A stretch of 64,000 bases of DNA from Flavobacterium sp. 102 (GTDB taxonomy: Bacteria; Bacteroidota; Bacteroidia; Flavobacteriales; Flavobacteriaceae), in the NCBI RefSeq assembly GCF_003634615.1, contig NZ_RBKX01000001.1, positions 2,480,001 to 2,544,000 on the forward strand, written 5' to 3'. Shown one piece after another: positions 18,005 to 27,474 of this stretch. How positions within the stretch are numbered: position 1 is the stretch's first letter; the number at the start of each line of letters is the position of its first letter. Made by a program: the position numbers and the translations under genes. The notes below the pieces were generated by a model. That model had not been told where the DNA came from. It ran no database searches and was given only the letters and a program-made list of their open reading frames with translations.

Positions 18005-19037
18005 TCCAACCTACGAAAACGTACACAATCAATTTAAATTGAATGGATTTCATCTCGACAGAGAAGACTTGTGTCGTGTGGCTTATAGTTTTATCAAAGA
18101 AGGAGAAGATTTTGAAAAGCCGGTTGGCGATTTTCTTTTGGATTGGTTTGATGGAAGAGATTATATCGAGATGCAAACTTCGGGAACTACCGGAACGCCA
18201 AAAATAATTTCGGTAAGCAAGCAAGCGATGGTGCATTCTGCTTTGGCAACCGGTGATTTTTTTGATTTGCAACCCGGTAATTCTGCTTTACATTGTTTGC
18301 CCGTAAAATATGTAGCCGGTAAAATGATGTTGGTTCGCGCCATGATTTTGGGTTTAGACTTAGAATTTGTAGCCCCGAGTTCGCATCCTCTGCGTCATAA
18401 TGAAATTGATTATGATTTCGTAGCAATGGTTCCTTTACAAGCCCAAAATTCTATATCCGAATTAAAGAAAGTAAAGAAATTGATTGTTGGTGGTGCAGCC
18501 ATTAATAAAAATTTAGAAAAGCAACTGTTAAAACTGTCAACCCAAGTTTTTGAAACTTATGGCATGACAGAAACAATCACGCATATTGCCGCCCGAAAAT
18601 TGGGTGAAAAAGCATTTACTGTTTTGCCTGGCGTAACTATTTCGTATGACGATAGAAACTGTTTAGTGATTCATGCCCCAAGAATTTCTGACGATGTTAT
18701 TATCACTAATGATATTGTAGAATTGGTTAACGAGAACCAGTTTGTTTTCTTAGGTCGAATGGATAATGTAATCAACAGTGGCGGAATCAAACTCATTCCG
18801 GAACAAATAGAGGAGAAGTTGGCGCATAAAATACACCAACGTTTCTTTATAGCTTCTAAACCGGATTCAGAATTAGGTGAAAAAGTGATTTTGGTGGTTG
18901 AAGGTGAAAAGCAAGATTTAGGTGCAGATTTATATGAAGAATTAGATAAATATGAAAAGCCAAAAGAGTTGATTTTTCTTCCGAAATTCAAAGAAACCGG
19001 AAGCGGGAAAGTCATGAGGAAAGAAACTTTGCAATAA
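17997..19037 (+). CDS. menE: AMP-binding acyl-CoA ligase, probable O-succinylbenzoate-CoA ligase
   Basis: This ANL-superfamily enzyme probably activates O-succinylbenzoate to its CoA ester in menaquinone synthesis. It has the AMP-binding loop MQTSGTTGTPKI, the later ETYGMTETITH, DNVINSGGIKLIPEQIE and the C-terminal catalytic-Lys segment ETGSGKVMRKE. At 346 residues it is short for the family, as MenE proteins are in Flavobacteria. The ATG at 17997 (MNSPTYENVHN) is preferred over the GTG at 17988, and it overlaps the CPBP stop. No other men genes lie in the window, so the specific role is inferred. Confidence 0.82.
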   Translation: MNSPTYENVHNQFKLNGFHLDREDLCRVAYSFIKEGEDFEKPVGDFLLDWFDGRDYIEMQTSGTTGTPKIISVSKQAMVHSALATGDFFDLQPGNSALHCLPVKYVAGKMMLVRAMILGLDLEFVAPSSHPLRHNEIDYDFVAMVPLQAQNSISELKKVKKLIVGGAAINKNLEKQLLKLSTQVFETYGMTETITHIAARKLGEKAFTVLPGVTISYDDRNCLVIHAPRISDDVIITNDIVELVNENQFVFLGRMDNVINSGGIKLIPEQIEEKLAHKIHQRFFIASKPDSELGEKVILVVEGEKQDLGADLYEELDKYEKPKELIFLPKFKETGSGKVMRKETLQ

Positions 19038-19040
19038 AGG

Positions 19041-19076
19041 AAAACGCACTGAAGTAAAAAGACCTTAGTGCGTTTT
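19041..19076. terminator. bidirectional terminator
   Basis: A 10-bp stem AAAACGCACT / AGTGCGTTTT with a 16-base loop is followed by a T-run, between the convergent MenE-like and DoxX genes. Confidence 0.8.
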
Positions 19077-19101
19077 TTTATTTTAGGGGAATTACAATAC
19101 G

Positions 19102-19527
19102 CTATTTTTGCATTTTGAAATAGTAATCCGCTGAATGCTTACCACTTCCATAAATAGTGTAAAAAACACTTAACGCTAGTGTAATTGTAGCTATCAATAA
19201 GTTCATCGCATTCATTTCTCCAATAAAATTGATTAGAACTGCACCGAGTAGAATTGGCAATTGCGCAATTAAAGCCCAACGGGTTAACAATCCGAAAACA
19301 ATCATTATGCCGCCCATAATATGAGCAGAAGCGATATAATGGAAAGTTAGCATGCCGCCGAGAAAGTTACTTACTGGAGCAATTAAGTCTTCAAAATCTC
19401 TACTGTTGCTGATGAAATAGGCGCCTTTGTAAATTAAAAAAACACCAAGTATTACTCTGAAAGTATCAAACCAAATTGTTGAATGAGCATTGGCCCATTT
19501 GTTCAAACCTTTTACTGAAGTATCCAT
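19102..19527 (-). CDS. DoxX family membrane protein
   Basis: The 141-residue protein has four hydrophobic segments typical of DoxX/DoxD small membrane proteins (RVILGVFLIYKGAYFI, then FHYIASAHIMGGIMIVFGLL, IAQLPILLGAVLINFIG and LLIATITLALSVFYTIYG). Family members are linked to quinone or thiosulfate metabolism in some species, but most have no assigned function. It stands alone between a terminator and the M1 peptidase gene. Confidence 0.8.
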   Translation of the reverse strand: MDTSVKGLNKWANAHSTIWFDTFRVILGVFLIYKGAYFISNSRDFEDLIAPVSNFLGGMLTFHYIASAHIMGGIMIVFGLLTRWALIAQLPILLGAVLINFIGEMNAMNLLIATITLALSVFYTIYGSGKHSADYYFKMQK

Positions 19528-19608
19528 AATAAATGAGTTTAAAGTTTAGTCTAATTTACTATTTATTAATGAGATACGAAATAGTTGGTGCTGTTTTTTT
19601 AATATTGA

Positions 19609-21225
19609 TTAAGGTACGTTGATGTAGAATTTATTGTCCAATACTTGGACTTGACCGATTTTTTTAACTTTCAACTTTGTAGAAGACCAGTCATTTTTGG
19701 GGTAAATTCTGATGGTTTTTTCGTTCAAAGTAATATCAACCGGCATCTCAAAGTCTTTCTCAACATTGGTCCATCTTGCATGTAATTTGCCTTTATTAAC
19801 TTTAAGTTCCAATTTTGGAATGGAAGTTTTATATAAATACTGCTTAAAAATGGGTGTCAAATTCATTCCGCTTTCTTTGTTGAAAAAGGCAATCACCGTT
19901 TGGGTATCAATGATTTTGTGTTTATAAGTATTTGAATAATCTAAAATCAATTTCCACCATTTATCGTCATCATTGATTACGTGTCTCAGAGTGTTTAACA
20001 ATAAAGCACCTTTAGGATACATATCGCCTGAACCTTCGTGATTTAAACCATAAATTCCAATAATCGGTCTGTCATTGTCAACATTACCCCGCAAACCGTT
20101 GGCATATTTCATTGCTTTTTCGTAGCCTAATGTACATTCGACATAAACGATTTCGGAGTATTGGGTAAATCCTTCATGAATCCACATGTCGGCAATGTCT
20201 TTTGAAGTGATACTGTTGCCGAACCATTCGTGACCACTTTCGTGAATCGTGATGTAATCAAAAGTCAAACCGATTCCCGTTCCGGATAAATCCATTCCGA
20301 GATATCCTTTAAAATATTTATTTCCATAAGCTACAGCGCTTTGGTGTTCCATACCTAAATAAGAGGTTTCGACTAATTTATAACCGTCATCCTTGAATGG
20401 ATAGTCGCCGAATTTGCTTTGAAAGCAATCCATCATGGGTTTCACTTCTTCAAAATGCTTTCTGGCTTTGGCTTCGTTTTCAAGCAAAACATAATAATCC
20501 AAATCCAATCCTTTGTAATTATCATGCAGATGAACATAATCAGCAACATTCACTGTAATGTCATAGGTATTTATCGGATTTTTCACTTCCCAATCCCAAC
20601 GAGTGTAACCGTTTTTTAAATCTTCGGAACCCATAAACCTACCATTAGAAACATTCATTAATCCATTGGGAACAGCCACTTTGATACTTGCTCCTCTATC
20701 GGGTTCATCGGTTTGAGAATCTTTCACCGGATACCATAAACTCGCTCCGGTTCCTTGCACGGCAACCCCAATCCAGTCTTTTCCATTGCGGTCTTTTGAA
20801 AAAACAAACCCGCCATCCCAAGGCGCACGTCGTGCAATTATTGGTTTCCCTGAATAATAAAATTTAATCGATTGTTCCGGCATTTCTGTTGATAATACAG
20901 AGGGAAAATCGATAAAAATCGCATTAAAATCTCTAATATATGTCAGTCTGCTTTTGTTGTAAATGATACTGTCTACAGTCATGTTTTCAAATAAATCGAC
21001 TTGAATTTTTGAAGTATTTTCAACCACTTTGAAAGTGATGTTATTATAGCCTACAATTGACTTTTCTTTCGGGTCAATTTTGATATTCAAATCATATCGT
21101 AAAACGTCATATGAAGTTCGTTCCAAACGTAATCCACCTTGAAGCGAATCTTTGCGGCTAAAGTTTTGGGCGAAAAATGTTTGAAAACCGAACAGCAAAA
21201 ATGAATAACAAAACAATTTTTTCAT
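19609..21225 (-). CDS. secreted M1 family aminopeptidase
   Basis: The 538-residue protein has a signal peptide (MKKLFCYSFLLFGFQTFFAQ) and an M1 metallopeptidase fold. The zinc motif HESGHEW gives His328, Glu329 and His332, and the third ligand Glu is in MWIHEGFTQYSE near 351. The exopeptidase-type GAMEN loop appears as YLGMEHQSAVAYGN around 285. It should remove N-terminal residues from peptides in the periplasm. It lacks the long C-terminal HEAT domain of classical PepN, as secreted Bacteroidota members do. It is followed by DoxX on the same strand. Confidence 0.9.
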   Translation of the reverse strand: MKKLFCYSFLLFGFQTFFAQNFSRKDSLQGGLRLERTSYDVLRYDLNIKIDPKEKSIVGYNNITFKVVENTSKIQVDLFENMTVDSIIYNKSRLTYIRDFNAIFIDFPSVLSTEMPEQSIKFYYSGKPIIARRAPWDGGFVFSKDRNGKDWIGVAVQGTGASLWYPVKDSQTDEPDRGASIKVAVPNGLMNVSNGRFMGSEDLKNGYTRWDWEVKNPINTYDITVNVADYVHLHDNYKGLDLDYYVLLENEAKARKHFEEVKPMMDCFQSKFGDYPFKDDGYKLVETSYLGMEHQSAVAYGNKYFKGYLGMDLSGTGIGLTFDYITIHESGHEWFGNSITSKDIADMWIHEGFTQYSEIVYVECTLGYEKAMKYANGLRGNVDNDRPIIGIYGLNHEGSGDMYPKGALLLNTLRHVINDDDKWWKLILDYSNTYKHKIIDTQTVIAFFNKESGMNLTPIFKQYLYKTSIPKLELKVNKGKLHARWTNVEKDFEMPVDITLNEKTIRIYPKNDWSSTKLKVKKIGQVQVLDNKFYINVP

Positions 21226-21257
21226 AAGGGAAAGTGTTTCACAATGAGTCTGAAAAC

Positions 21258-22916
21258 CTAACTTTTGTTACGGGTATAAAAATCAGCAGAGACTGTAATT
21301 GTAATAGTCTCTTTTGAGATGGGATGACTAAAAGTAATGCTTTCTGCGTGCAAATGCAAACGATTGGCTTTAGTACCGTATAAATCATCGCCGACAATGG
21401 GTGTATTTAAACCTAAATTATGAGCGGCATGAACCCGAAGTTGGTGCGTTCTGCCGGTAATCGGGTAGAAGTAGACCAGGGTTTGATTTTCTCTTCGTTC
21501 AATAACTTCCCAAAGTGTTTGTGCCGGTTTACCATGTTCATAGCATACGATTTGATTCGGGCGATTGTCTAAATCAACGCGTAAAGGCAAATCGATTACG
21601 CCATTATTTTCTTTTAACAAACCATCAAGTAGAGCTACATAACGTTTTTTGACTTTTCGTTTGATAAATTGGGACTGCAGATTTTTATGGATTTCACTCG
21701 ATTTAGCAATCAAAATCAAACCTGAAGTCGACATGTCTAAGCGATGTACTACCAATGGTCCGGTTGCGCTGGGATAAAGCTTTTTAACTCTAGCAAAAAC
21801 AGAATCGGTGACTTGTTTTCCCGGAACTGACAGGAATTCAGCAGGTTTGTTTACCAATGCCAAATAGTCATCTTCAAAAACAATTTCGAGTTCTTTGTCT
21901 TGAGCAGTATTGATTTGAAACGGATTGTCATCCATCGGGATATCTTTCAGCATGTGAGCCAAAATAGGTTCGCATTTTCCGGAACATGCCGGATAAAATT
22001 GCTTGTGTTTTCTGACTTCAGATTTGGGTGATTGTCCCCACCAAAATTCCGCCATGGCAATTGGTTTCAAATCGTATTGAAAAGCATAATGCAATAATTT
22101 AGGTGCCGCACATTCGCCGGCACCGGCTGGTGGATTGCCATTAAAGATTTCACCTAAACTTTTTAGTTCTTGGTATTGGTTTAAAAAAGCATATTCGGCA
22201 AATAATTGTTGCTGTAAGTTCGCCGATTTTTGACGACGCTCTTCTCTGAGTTGGTTGATTTTATTGGTGTATGCATTCAAAGACTCCATGGCAGCTTGGA
22301 TATGATAGTTCCAATATTGCGTCATTTTTTTGAGTAAGATTCCTTCTTCCTGACTTTCTTTGTTGAGTTGTTCCAAAGCTTCTTGAGGAAATAATTTTCG
22401 TTTTTCGGTACGGATTTTTTTGCCCAGTTTTATCTTTAATTTTTGCTCTTGGATTTCTTTTTCTGCTTGGCTTTTGGTTTGTTCCAAATGTTGGATAGAA
22501 GCCAGATAATCAAAATCATTTTCAAGTTTCTCAATCTTTTTATTGTATAGATTTAGAATGGCTTCTTCTTTTTTGAAAAAACTGTTTTCTTCGAGCATGT
22601 CAAAAACTGTCGGAACAAACAGCGGATGATGATTACTTTCTGCCAATTTTCCTGAAAAAGCCCATAGATAACCCAATTGCCCATCATTATTTTGCACCAC
22701 TAAAATGCCAAACATTTTACCAATCACTAATCCGTCTTGTTCCACATTTAATCCGAAATTGTGTTCAAAATCAGATTGAGTTTCCAGATAGTTTTGCAAC
22801 TCATTCGCAGCAATAACGCTCAACTGATGCGGTTCGTAATAGAATGGAAAGGTGAATTTTTCGGGTAAAGGAATACCAGAGATATTTTGTTGGAAAGGTT
22901 GGAATAGGTTTGACAT
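21258..22916 (-). CDS. RluA-family pseudouridine synthase with long N-terminal extension
   Basis: The C-terminal part (about 315-552) is an RluA-type pseudouridine synthase with EDDYLALVNKPAEFLSVPG and the catalytic-Asp motif VVHRLDMSTSGLILIAKS (Asp near 394). It also has the PITGRTHQLRVHAAH motif. It should isomerise uridines in rRNA or tRNA. The first about 300 residues are unusual: a coiled coil (about 120-235, rich in Lys, Glu and Gln) and a Cys-containing segment (GECAAPKLLHYA ... FYPACSGKCEPIL). This resembles the RluA-like proteins with a C-x-C cluster seen in several marine and environmental bacteria. The target RNA is not known. Confidence 0.88.
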   Translation of the reverse strand: MSNLFQPFQQNISGIPLPEKFTFPFYYEPHQLSVIAANELQNYLETQSDFEHNFGLNVEQDGLVIGKMFGILVVQNNDGQLGYLWAFSGKLAESNHHPLFVPTVFDMLEENSFFKKEEAILNLYNKKIEKLENDFDYLASIQHLEQTKSQAEKEIQEQKLKIKLGKKIRTEKRKLFPQEALEQLNKESQEEGILLKKMTQYWNYHIQAAMESLNAYTNKINQLREERRQKSANLQQQLFAEYAFLNQYQELKSLGEIFNGNPPAGAGECAAPKLLHYAFQYDLKPIAMAEFWWGQSPKSEVRKHKQFYPACSGKCEPILAHMLKDIPMDDNPFQINTAQDKELEIVFEDDYLALVNKPAEFLSVPGKQVTDSVFARVKKLYPSATGPLVVHRLDMSTSGLILIAKSSEIHKNLQSQFIKRKVKKRYVALLDGLLKENNGVIDLPLRVDLDNRPNQIVCYEHGKPAQTLWEVIERRENQTLVYFYPITGRTHQLRVHAAHNLGLNTPIVGDDLYGTKANRLHLHAESITFSHPISKETITITVSADFYTRNKS

Positions 22917-22976
22917 TTGTTTATTCAGGATTCATAATAACTTTCCTTTAAAGAAGTAAAACTATCTATTCTACTA

Positions 22977-24242
22977 TCACTTTTTAAATTTAGGTTTAAT
23001 TATTGAATATCTAAAAGAAAGAGAAATATTATCGTGGTTGGTTTTGTAACTGTATATTCTATCAAAATAATTTCTTGGTATCAAATTATATTTTACTTCA
23101 AATCCATATCTCCAGTCGAATGCATAACCTAATCCAAGTTGAATAAATATGTCGCCGAAAGTTTTGTATGTAATATTGGTGTATTCATCAGGGAGATTTA
23201 AGTCTTCATTATATTTTTTGGTTATAGATAATTTAATATCATCATTTGTATAAGAATAACCTAATGAAAAATTTGAATAAATCTTGTGCTTTATTTGGGT
23301 TACAAAATTATATCTAATACCTATTTCCGGGGTTAAAATGGTTGGTTCGAATTTTGTGGTGTAATATTCAGTAAAATCTTGAGAATCGATTGACTTTGTG
23401 CCATAAGTAAAGTCATACTTGCTATAATTGATTCTTAAAAAGGTTTCAAATTTTCTATTAATATCAGAGATAAGATATGAAAATTCAATACCTAAATTAA
23501 TATTTTGTCTATTGATTTTATTTTCATTGATTCCCAAGTTTTCATAGTTAAACGTATTAAAAGAATAATCAATATATGGAGTAAGTATTATTTTACTTGA
23601 ATGCTTTATTGTGTCATAATTAAAAAAGACACTATCGCAATTATTGTTTTTGTTAATTATCTCCTTCAACTTATTCTCTTTGTATTCAACCGCTAAAAAG
23701 TTTTTTAATGTTAATTTGTTGCACAATAAGTTTTCTGATAGTTGTTTTTTGTAGTTAGTTATTTCCTTGATATTTCCATCATTGTAGATTTTTTTGTATT
23801 CAAGTAACTTTACATTTTCTTCGTCTTTGTTCTTTATGAAATAACTTTTAAAGCCGTTAATTGTTAACAGATAAAGTGAAACTTCTCCATTGACCAATTT
23901 TTCTAAAAATAAAGTTTTAGTTTCAGCTTCAATATTAGGATTAATTCTTTGTAGTACGTCTGCATAATTTACAGATTCTTTATCATAAGTTACGGTGTAT
24001 CTTTCAAAAATTTTACTTTCTTCTTCAAATACAATCTGTTTAGAATTACTTGTATTTAGCGATATAGTTTCAGATTCCATACTTTTTTTGAATTGAAATC
24101 TATCAGGAGTATTAACTGTTTTATTGTATAAAATTAATCCCGAAATTTTCTGATTTAAATCATTGATATAGTAACCTTGTTTGAATTTTTTTTGAGCAAA
24201 TAATGAACTGGTTAATAGTAATAGAATGAATACTTTTTGCAT
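22977..24242 (-). CDS. secreted outer-membrane protein, hypothetical
   Basis: The 421-residue protein has a signal peptide (MQKVFILLLLTSSLFAQ). Its N-terminal half is beta-rich and polar; its C-terminal half (about 215-410) has alternating strands such as GIRYNFVTQIKHKIYSNFSL and GYAFDWRYGFEVKYNL, typical of an outer-membrane barrel. It ends with a basic tail (SIIKPKFKK), so it lacks a terminal Phe. I do not recognise a named family. About 250 bases of leader separate it from the only candidate -7 box at 24492. Confidence 0.7.
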   Translation of the reverse strand: MQKVFILLLLTSSLFAQKKFKQGYYINDLNQKISGLILYNKTVNTPDRFQFKKSMESETISLNTSNSKQIVFEEESKIFERYTVTYDKESVNYADVLQRINPNIEAETKTLFLEKLVNGEVSLYLLTINGFKSYFIKNKDEENVKLLEYKKIYNDGNIKEITNYKKQLSENLLCNKLTLKNFLAVEYKENKLKEIINKNNNCDSVFFNYDTIKHSSKIILTPYIDYSFNTFNYENLGINENKINRQNINLGIEFSYLISDINRKFETFLRINYSKYDFTYGTKSIDSQDFTEYYTTKFEPTILTPEIGIRYNFVTQIKHKIYSNFSLGYSYTNDDIKLSITKKYNEDLNLPDEYTNITYKTFGDIFIQLGLGYAFDWRYGFEVKYNLIPRNYFDRIYSYKTNHDNISLSFRYSIIKPKFKK

Positions 24243-24536
24243 GATTTTAATTATTTTTTTTTATAGATTTAGATTGTAGCTATGTTACTTTTTAATTTGA
24301 ACTTCTTTATAAATCGGCCTAAGATTTGACCCTTTTTTATGTTCTAGAAAATCCAAATACTAGTTATAAAAAGGAAATATTAGAGTCAGTAATAATTTTT
24401 TGGATGAATAATAAAACGCAAAGTGAATTTTAAGATAATATACCCCGTAGTTTTTTTAAAACAACAAAGTGAATATTAGATTTCATCGTTGCAAAACTAA
24501 AAAAAGGAATTGAAAAATGTTAGCTAAATTCTGATT
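24243..24536. other. AT-rich gap without genes
   Basis: This 294-base gap between two secreted-protein genes has no plausible ORF. The only feature seen is a minus-strand TAGTTTTG (-7-like) at 24492-24499, far upstream of the outer-membrane protein gene. Confidence 0.5.
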
Positions 24537-24956
24537 TTATTCTTTCAATAAAAGTTTCAAATTGGCAATCGTGGAAATTTCAGATTTGTAAAATTGAAGC
24601 GCTGTTGGTACCATTTTATCAGACGTGTCACGAGGCGATTTTTTGATAATTCTGGCAGTTGTACCGGTGAAATTTAAAGTATGGTCTTTATCTAAATCAG
24701 TTGTTTCGGTGGTGAATCTTATAATTTTATTTTCTACTTTCCAGGTTCCTTTCCCTTTTAGATGATATTCATTCATCCCATTATTAATATAACTTGTATA
24801 AAGAAATTTTTTATCAGAATTTAATTGAAGCTTATAGTCAATGATTTCACCTTTTTTAGCTTCTACATAAAAAATGTAAGTTCCAGTATAATCTTCGGTT
24901 TGAGTAGTAAAACTAAAATTCAAAGTTACAAGTAAGAGAAGGAGTAATGGTTTCAT
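24537..24956 (-). CDS. small secreted lipocalin-like hypothetical protein
   Basis: The 139-residue protein has a signal peptide (MKPLLLLLLVTLNFSFTTQ) and a beta-rich body with YTGTYIFYVEAKKG, KGKGTWKVENKIIRF and TLNFTGTTARIIKK. This resembles lipocalin-like or copper-resistance-like small barrels that begin with a G-x-Y/W strand. The function is unknown. It starts 28 bases after the acyl-CoA carboxylase gene on the same strand and may be co-transcribed. Confidence 0.7.
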   Translation of the reverse strand: MKPLLLLLLVTLNFSFTTQTEDYTGTYIFYVEAKKGEIIDYKLQLNSDKKFLYTSYINNGMNEYHLKGKGTWKVENKIIRFTTETTDLDKDHTLNFTGTTARIIKKSPRDTSDKMVPTALQFYKSEISTIANLKLLLKE

Positions 24957-24984
24957 GTGAAATGACTTTTTGGTTAGGATAAAT

Positions 24985-26613
24985 TTAAACTTGTATCACA
25001 CCCAAATTGAACTTTTTCTCAATCGGTGCATGATTTGCAGCTTCGATTCCCATTGAAATCCACGTACGCGTTTCTAACGGATCAATAATCGCATCTGTCC
25101 ATAATCTTGCCGCTGCATAATAAGGAGAAACTTGGGCATCATAGCGCGCTTTGATTTTATCGAATAATTCTTGTTCTACTTTCTCGTCAACGGTTTCGCC
25201 TCTGGCTTTTAATGAAGAAGCTTCAATTTGGGCCAATACTTTTGCGGCTTGTGTTCCGCCCATAACTGCGAGTTCCGCGCTTGGCCAGGCAAATATTAAC
25301 CTCGGGTCATAAGCTTTGCCGCACATGGCGTAATTTCCGGCACCATACGAGTTACCGACAACTACAGTGAATTTTGGTACAACCGAATTGGAAACAGCGT
25401 TCACCATTTTCGCACCATCTTTGATGATTCCGCCGTGCTCACTTTTGGAACCCACCATGAAACCTGTTACGTCTTGTACAAAAACCAACGGAATTTTCTT
25501 TTGATTACAATTCGCAATAAAACGAGTCGCCTTATCGGCAGAATCCGAATAAATTACGCCACCAAACTGGATTTCACCTTTCTTTGTTTTAGAAACGGTT
25601 CTTTGATTGGCTACAATTCCGACAGCCCAACCGTCAATTCGGGCATAACAAGTGATGATGGATTTACCATAATCGGGTTTGTACATGTCCATTTCAGAGT
25701 TGTCAACCAAACGTTTGATAATCTCCATCATATCGTATTGTTCCGTTCTTGATTTTGGTATAATGCCGTAGATTTCTTTTTCGTTTAAAGCCGGTTTTTC
25801 CGCTTTTTCACGGTTGAATCCTGCTTTTTCATAATCACCAATTTTTCCGACGATACTTTTGATGCGGTCTAAAGCGTCCTTATCATCTTTGGCTTTATAA
25901 TCGGTCACGCCTGAGATTTCGCAGTGAGTTGTGGCTCCGCCAAGCGTTTCGTTGTCTATGTTTTCGCCTATGGCAGCTTTGACCAAATAACTTCCGGCCA
26001 AGAAAATACTTCCCGTTTTATCAACTATCATCGCTTCATCGCTCATAATCGGAAGATACGCGCCACCGGCAACACAACTTCCCATTACGGCGGCAATTTG
26101 GGTAATGCCCATACTGCTCATAATAGCATTGTTTCTGAAGATTCTGCCAAAATGTTCTTTATCCGGAAAAATTTCGTCTTGCATGGGTAAATACACTCCG
26201 GCAGAATCGACTAAATATATTATCGGTAAACGATTTTCCATCGCTATTTCCTGAGCACGCAAGTTCTTTTTAGCTGTAATCGGAAACCAAGCACCGGCTT
26301 TTACAGTAGCATCATTCGCCACAACAATACACTGTTTTCCTTTGATATAACCCATTTTTACCACAACGCCGCCCGAAGGACAACCACCATGTTCCGCATA
26401 CATGCCATCACCAACAAAAGCACCGATTTCAATACTATTTGCTTTAGCGTCAAGCAAGTAATCGACACGTTCCCGAGCGGTCATTTTGCCTTCGGAATGC
26501 AATTTTTCGATGCGCTTTTCGCCGCCGCCAACTCTGACTTTAGCAAAACGTTGCTTTAAATCGGTCAGTAAAAGTTTGTTGTGATCTTCGTTTTTATTGA
26601 AGTTGATGTCCAT
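24985..26613 (-). CDS. acyl-CoA carboxylase, carboxyltransferase (beta) subunit
   Basis: The 542-residue protein is the biotin-dependent carboxyltransferase subunit of a propionyl-CoA/methylcrotonoyl-CoA-type carboxylase. It moves the carboxyl group from biotin to the acyl-CoA. It has two crotonase-like halves: GGCPSGGVVVKMGYIKGKQ and SAGVYLPMQDEIFPDKEHFG in the first, and FVQDVTGFMVGSK, GAGNYAMCGKAYDPR and WPSAELAVMGG in the second. The LPMQDEIFPD and FGRIFRNNAIMS features fit methylcrotonoyl-CoA carboxylase beta. No biotin carboxylase alpha subunit is nearby, so the substrate remains open. Confidence 0.88.
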   Translation of the reverse strand: MDINFNKNEDHNKLLLTDLKQRFAKVRVGGGEKRIEKLHSEGKMTARERVDYLLDAKANSIEIGAFVGDGMYAEHGGCPSGGVVVKMGYIKGKQCIVVANDATVKAGAWFPITAKKNLRAQEIAMENRLPIIYLVDSAGVYLPMQDEIFPDKEHFGRIFRNNAIMSSMGITQIAAVMGSCVAGGAYLPIMSDEAMIVDKTGSIFLAGSYLVKAAIGENIDNETLGGATTHCEISGVTDYKAKDDKDALDRIKSIVGKIGDYEKAGFNREKAEKPALNEKEIYGIIPKSRTEQYDMMEIIKRLVDNSEMDMYKPDYGKSIITCYARIDGWAVGIVANQRTVSKTKKGEIQFGGVIYSDSADKATRFIANCNQKKIPLVFVQDVTGFMVGSKSEHGGIIKDGAKMVNAVSNSVVPKFTVVVGNSYGAGNYAMCGKAYDPRLIFAWPSAELAVMGGTQAAKVLAQIEASSLKARGETVDEKVEQELFDKIKARYDAQVSPYYAAARLWTDAIIDPLETRTWISMGIEAANHAPIEKKFNLGVIQV

Positions 26614-26710
26614 GTTTTGATGAGTGTAATAGTGTGTTTTTATTCGGATGCTAAGCTACGAAAACGTTTTCAATAAGAGAAATTTGTTTAAAGTAGGCTT
26701 AAATCGTTAT

Positions 26711-26727
26711 GTTAACAAATTGTAAAC
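26711..26727. promoter_or_regulatory. 17-base imperfect palindrome, possible operator
   Basis: GTTAACAAATTGTAAAC is symmetric except for one mismatch. It lies 53 bases upstream of the -7 box of the phosphate-uptake genes. A near-identical core occurs at 30275-30291. Confidence 0.35.
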
Positions 26728-26779
26728 TTTAATAACTTCTTAATTATGATTTATTAATATTCACTTAACATTAGTCATT

Positions 26780-26787
26780 TACATTTG
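26780..26787 (+). promoter_or_regulatory. -7 box TACATTTG for the DUF47/PiT genes
   Basis: An exact TAnnTTTG match, 17 bases before the DUF47 ATG. No -33 box is clear. Confidence 0.5.
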
Positions 26788-26804
26788 CATCAAATTTTAA
26801 CACT

Positions 26805-27449
26805 ATGTCGATAAACAGTATTTTCCAGTTTTTAGTTCCAAAAGATAAAAAATTCTTTCCACTTTTCGAACAAGCCACAGCAAATTTAGTCTTATTAGCA
26901 GAAGCACTTCACGAAGCAGTAAATGCTCCAAAAGCGGAACGTGAAGATTATTTTAGAAAAATAGAAGAGTTGGAAGCAACTATAGAAGAGATTACCCATA
27001 AAACGCACTTAGAATTAAGCAGAAACTTTATCACGCCTTTTGATAGAGAAGATATTCACTCTTTAATCAAAGCGATTGATAACGTAGCCGATTATATGCA
27101 TGGTGCCGCAAGTAGAATGCGTTTGTATCAAGTAGAAAAAATTACTAAATCGATTCGCAAATTGACCGAAATTAATTTAGAAGCTTGTCAATTGATTAAC
27201 CTTGGTGTTAAAGAATTGAAAGACATGAAAGACCATAAGGCGATTAAAGATACTTGTAAAAAAATCAATAAATTAGAAAGCAAAGCGGATTCGGTTTTTG
27301 ACAAAGCGGTTGCTGATATCTTCGAAAACGAAACCGATGTTAAAAACATCATTAAATACAAAGAAGTACTTTCTGCTTTGGAATCAGCTTCTGATAAATG
27401 TAAAAGTGTTTCCAATGTAATGGAGCAAATTTCAGTAAAACATTCATAA
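26805..27449 (+). CDS. DUF47 family (PhoU-like) protein
   Basis: The 214-residue all-helical protein matches the DUF47/PhoU-like family, which is commonly encoded next to PiT phosphate transporters and thought to modulate them. It has KFFPLFEQATANLVLLAEAL, FITPFDREDIHSLIKAIDNVADYMHGAA and a C-terminal YKEVLSALESASDKCKSVSNVMEQI. It starts a two-gene unit with the transporter, 25 bases downstream. A consensus -7 box and a palindrome lie upstream. Confidence 0.92.
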   Translation: MSINSIFQFLVPKDKKFFPLFEQATANLVLLAEALHEAVNAPKAEREDYFRKIEELEATIEEITHKTHLELSRNFITPFDREDIHSLIKAIDNVADYMHGAASRMRLYQVEKITKSIRKLTEINLEACQLINLGVKELKDMKDHKAIKDTCKKINKLESKADSVFDKAVADIFENETDVKNIIKYKEVLSALESASDKCKSVSNVMEQISVKHS

Positions 27450-27474
27450 ATAGTTTTAATCAAAATCGACTTTT

